Shown here: positions 4,239-6,122 of the stretch, one piece after another
Position numbering within the stretch: position 1 is the stretch's first letter
Layout: each line of letters starts with the position of its first letter
Source of the DNA: Gemmatimonadota bacterium
GTDB lineage: Bacteria; Gemmatimonadota; Gemmatimonadetes; Gemmatimonadales; Gemmatimonadaceae
Direction of reading: 5' to 3'
DNA: 6,122 nucleotides
NCBI GenBank assembly: GCA_003131365.1
Contig: PKVB01000146.1
Location: 1,444 to 7,565, forward strand
Translations under genes and position numbers: made by a program
Notes under the pieces: model-generated
Seen by the model: the letters and a program-made list of their open reading frames with translations, nothing else
What the model was told of the DNA's origin: nothing
Databases searched by the model: none

Positions 4239-6122
4239 GTGAAAGACAGTATCGTCATCCGCGGCGCCCGACAGCATAACCTCAAGGGCTTCGACCTCGA
4301 GATTCCGAGGCGAACCGTCACCGTCGTGACCGGCCCGTCGGGGTCGGGAAAGTCGTCGCTGGCGTTCGATACCATCTACGCCGAGGGTCAGCGTCGCTAC
4401 GTCGAGTCGCTTTCGTCTTACGCTAGGCAATTCCTCGAGCGGATGGAGAAGCCGGACGTCGATTCCATCGAAGGACTGTCCCCGGCCGTAGCGATCGAGC
4501 AGAGGAATCCCACCAAGACCTCACGCTCCACCGTCGGCACGGCGACCGAGGTCTACGACTATCTCCGTCTCCTATGGGCGCGCGTGGGACACACATTCTG
4601 CCCGAAATGTGGAAGGGAGATAAAGCCGGACACAGTGCAGTCGGTAACCGACGCGGTTCTCTCCCTGCCGGGTGGCAACCGCTTCTATGTCACGTTTCCC
4701 CTGCGGCTTTCCAGCAAAGTCACGCACGACGTGGTGATCGAGAACCTCCGCGCGCAGGGATTTCTGCGCGTCGCCATCGACGGAGCCGTAATGCACCTCG
4801 ACGAGCTCGCCGAATCCAAGCGCGACCTCACGCGCGCGAAGGAGCTGCTCGTAGTAGTTGACCGGCTGGCGGTCTCGCCGGAAAGCGCCGGACGCTTGAG
4901 CGACGCCGTCGGAACCGCGTTTGCCGAGGGCGAGGGAGACTGCGTAATCCTGTTCACGGATTCGATCGTGTCGCCCATAGACGGATTGACGGTGAGCAAG
5001 CTGCGCTTCACGGAGCGGTTCCAGTGCGCGAACGACGGCACGCTTGCGCCCACCCCCACGCCGCAGCTTTTCTCATTCAACAATCCGCGCGGCGCATGCA
5101 CGCAGTGCAACGGGTTCGGGGCGATTCTCGAGTACGACGAGTCGCTGGTGGTCCCCCACCCTTCCCGCTCTCTGCGCGACGGAGCGATAGACCCGTGGAC
5201 CAAGCCGCGGTACGACAACAAACGGCGGGCACTGGCGGAGTTCGCGGGTCGCGAGCGCATCCCGCTGGACAAGCCGTGGGATCAGCTCACCGCCGCGCAG
5301 CGAGAGCTGCTTCTTCATTCGAAGGCGCGCGGCTACAAGGGAATCTTTCCCTTCCTGCGTGATCTCGAGGAGAAGCGATACAAGCAGTACATCCGCGTTT
5401 TCCTCCGACAGTATCAGACAGCACAGGAGTGTCCGCTCTGTCACGGGACGAAGCTTCAGCCCGAAGCCCTCAATGTGCGGGTCGGTGGCCTCAACATCGC
5501 CCAGGTTGCGGACCTGCCCGTCGACCAGCTCTCGACCTGGCTAAACGAGCTGGCGCTTTCCGAATTCGAGCGCGGCGTGGCCGAGATGATCCTCAAGGAG
5601 GCGCGTGACCGCGTCACTTTTCTGAACGACGTCGGACTCGCGTACCTCTCGATGAATCGCGCTACGCGCACTCTGTCGGGCGGAGAGGCGCAGCGTATCG
5701 GCCTCGCCAATTCGCTGGGCTCGCAGCTCGTCGACACGCTGTACGTTCTCGACGAGCCGTCCATCGGTCTGCACGCGCGCGACATGGACAGGCTGCTCAA
5801 GCTGTTGCAGCGGCTGCGGGATGCGGGCAACAGCGTCCTCGTCGTGGAGCACGATCTGGCCGCGATCGAGATGGCCGACTACATGGTTGAGCTCGGACCC
5901 GGCAGCGGCGAGGCGGGAGGTCAGATCGTTTTTGCGGGGCCAATGAGCCGCGTCAGCGAAAGCCCGTTGACCGGTCAGTACGTGACGGGCGCGCGCTCGA
6001 TTCCCCTCCCCGACGAGCGCCGCCGGCTCGGTCCGCGCTGGATCACGCTCTCCGGCGCCCGCCAACACAATCTCCAGGATGTGGACATCCGCATTCCGCT
6101 CGGCGCCTTGACCGTGGTGACC
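4239..6122 (+). CDS. uvrA: UvrA, excinuclease ABC subunit A (partial, 3' end outside window)
   Basis: The first 628 codons of the nucleotide excision repair damage sensor, an ATPase dimer that loads UvrB onto lesions in the cytoplasm. ATP-binding domain I begins IRGARQHNL with Walker A GPSGSGKSS (32-40) and continues AEGQRRYVESLSSYARQFL. CPKCGREI (C121, C124) opens a region that matches the UvrB-binding domain (about 125-240, including VVVDRL), so this is not the shorter UvrA2 class that lacks it. The zinc/insertion module has C263, C287 and C290, but D266 stands where the second cysteine is expected. C398/C401 form another CPxC pair. Signature LSGGEAQR (479-486), Walker B VLDEP (503-507) and H-loop EHD (H538) are intact. 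Residues 601-628 start ATP-binding domain II and repeat the GARQHNL motif; the window ends just before the second Walker A. No frameshift was found when the frame was read through. The start is GTG at 4239, since ATG at 4237 is followed at once by a stop, and there is no clear ribosome binding site. Confidence 0.97.
   Translation, partial: MKDSIVIRGARQHNLKGFDLEIPRRTVTVVTGPSGSGKSSLAFDTIYAEGQRRYVESLSSYARQFLERMEKPDVDSIEGLSPAVAIEQRNPTKTSRSTVGTATEVYDYLRLLWARVGHTFCPKCGREIKPDTVQSVTDAVLSLPGGNRFYVTFPLRLSSKVTHDVVIENLRAQGFLRVAIDGAVMHLDELAESKRDLTRAKELLVVVDRLAVSPESAGRLSDAVGTAFAEGEGDCVILFTDSIVSPIDGLTVSKLRFTERFQCANDGTLAPTPTPQLFSFNNPRGACTQCNGFGAILEYDESLVVPHPSRSLRDGAIDPWTKPRYDNKRRALAEFAGRERIPLDKPWDQLTAAQRELLLHSKARGYKGIFPFLRDLEEKRYKQYIRVFLRQYQTAQECPLCHGTKLQPEALNVRVGGLNIAQVADLPVDQLSTWLNELALSEFERGVAEMILKEARDRVTFLNDVGLAYLSMNRATRTLSGGEAQRIGLANSLGSQLVDTLYVLDEPSIGLHARDMDRLLKLLQRLRDAGNSVLVVEHDLAAIEMADYMVELGPGSGEAGGQIVFAGPMSRVSESPLTGQYVTGARSIPLPDERRRLGPRWITLSGARQHNLQDVDIRIPLGALTVVT

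Noticed and set aside
4685..5272. 195-residue minus-strand open frame antisense to uvrA
   Set aside because: Ser/Arg-rich composition with no domain; it lies wholly within the well-supported uvrA frame.
5541..6068. 175-residue minus-strand open frame antisense to uvrA
   Set aside because: Antisense shadow over the signature, Walker B and H-loop coding region of uvrA; no independent support.

Overview
The window is high-GC bacterial chromosomal DNA with tightly packed genes on both strands. The taxon cannot be fixed from sequence alone. Three things point towards Gemmatimonadota or a neighbouring phylum: the GC-rich housekeeping style, a small membrane protein with an 'IALEVERLSEGQRF' coiled coil, and a UvrA whose insertion region resembles the Bacteroidota-type rather than the E. 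coli-type protein. This is an inference from family memory, not from a search.

Layout. On the minus strand, reading right to left, lie four genes that could form one transcription unit: a type I ABC half-transporter (3470-1614), a PP2C-family Ser/Thr protein phosphatase with a GTG start (1512-715), a 60-70 residue helical hypothetical protein whose start overlaps the phosphatase stop (722-540), and a small single-span membrane protein with a C-terminal coiled coil (452-93). A GC-rich hairpin follows the last stop codon. At the extreme left edge, also on the minus strand, is a start-less coding fragment that resembles the conserved core of YdeI/OmdA-type proteins.

On the plus strand, divergent from the ABC transporter across a 132-bp intergenic region, are two tandem GlsB/YeaQ/YmgE-family small membrane proteins (3603-3875 and 3906-4169, the second starting with TTG). 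A hairpin follows them, and then comes uvrA (from GTG at 4239), which runs off the right edge just before its second Walker A motif.

How the genes fit together. The plus-strand side carries a stress flavour: GlsB-family envelope-stress proteins beside the damage-recognition subunit of nucleotide excision repair. The minus-strand side combines an exporter with a signalling phosphatase. No partner kinase and no second ABC half are present in the window. I see no tRNA, rRNA, CRISPR array, insertion sequence or phage gene. Nothing here is convincingly a new system. The most notable points are the truncated YdeI-like fragment, the UvrA zinc module with one ligand position occupied by Asp, the GlsB tandem duplication, and the two small uncharacterised genes after the phosphatase.
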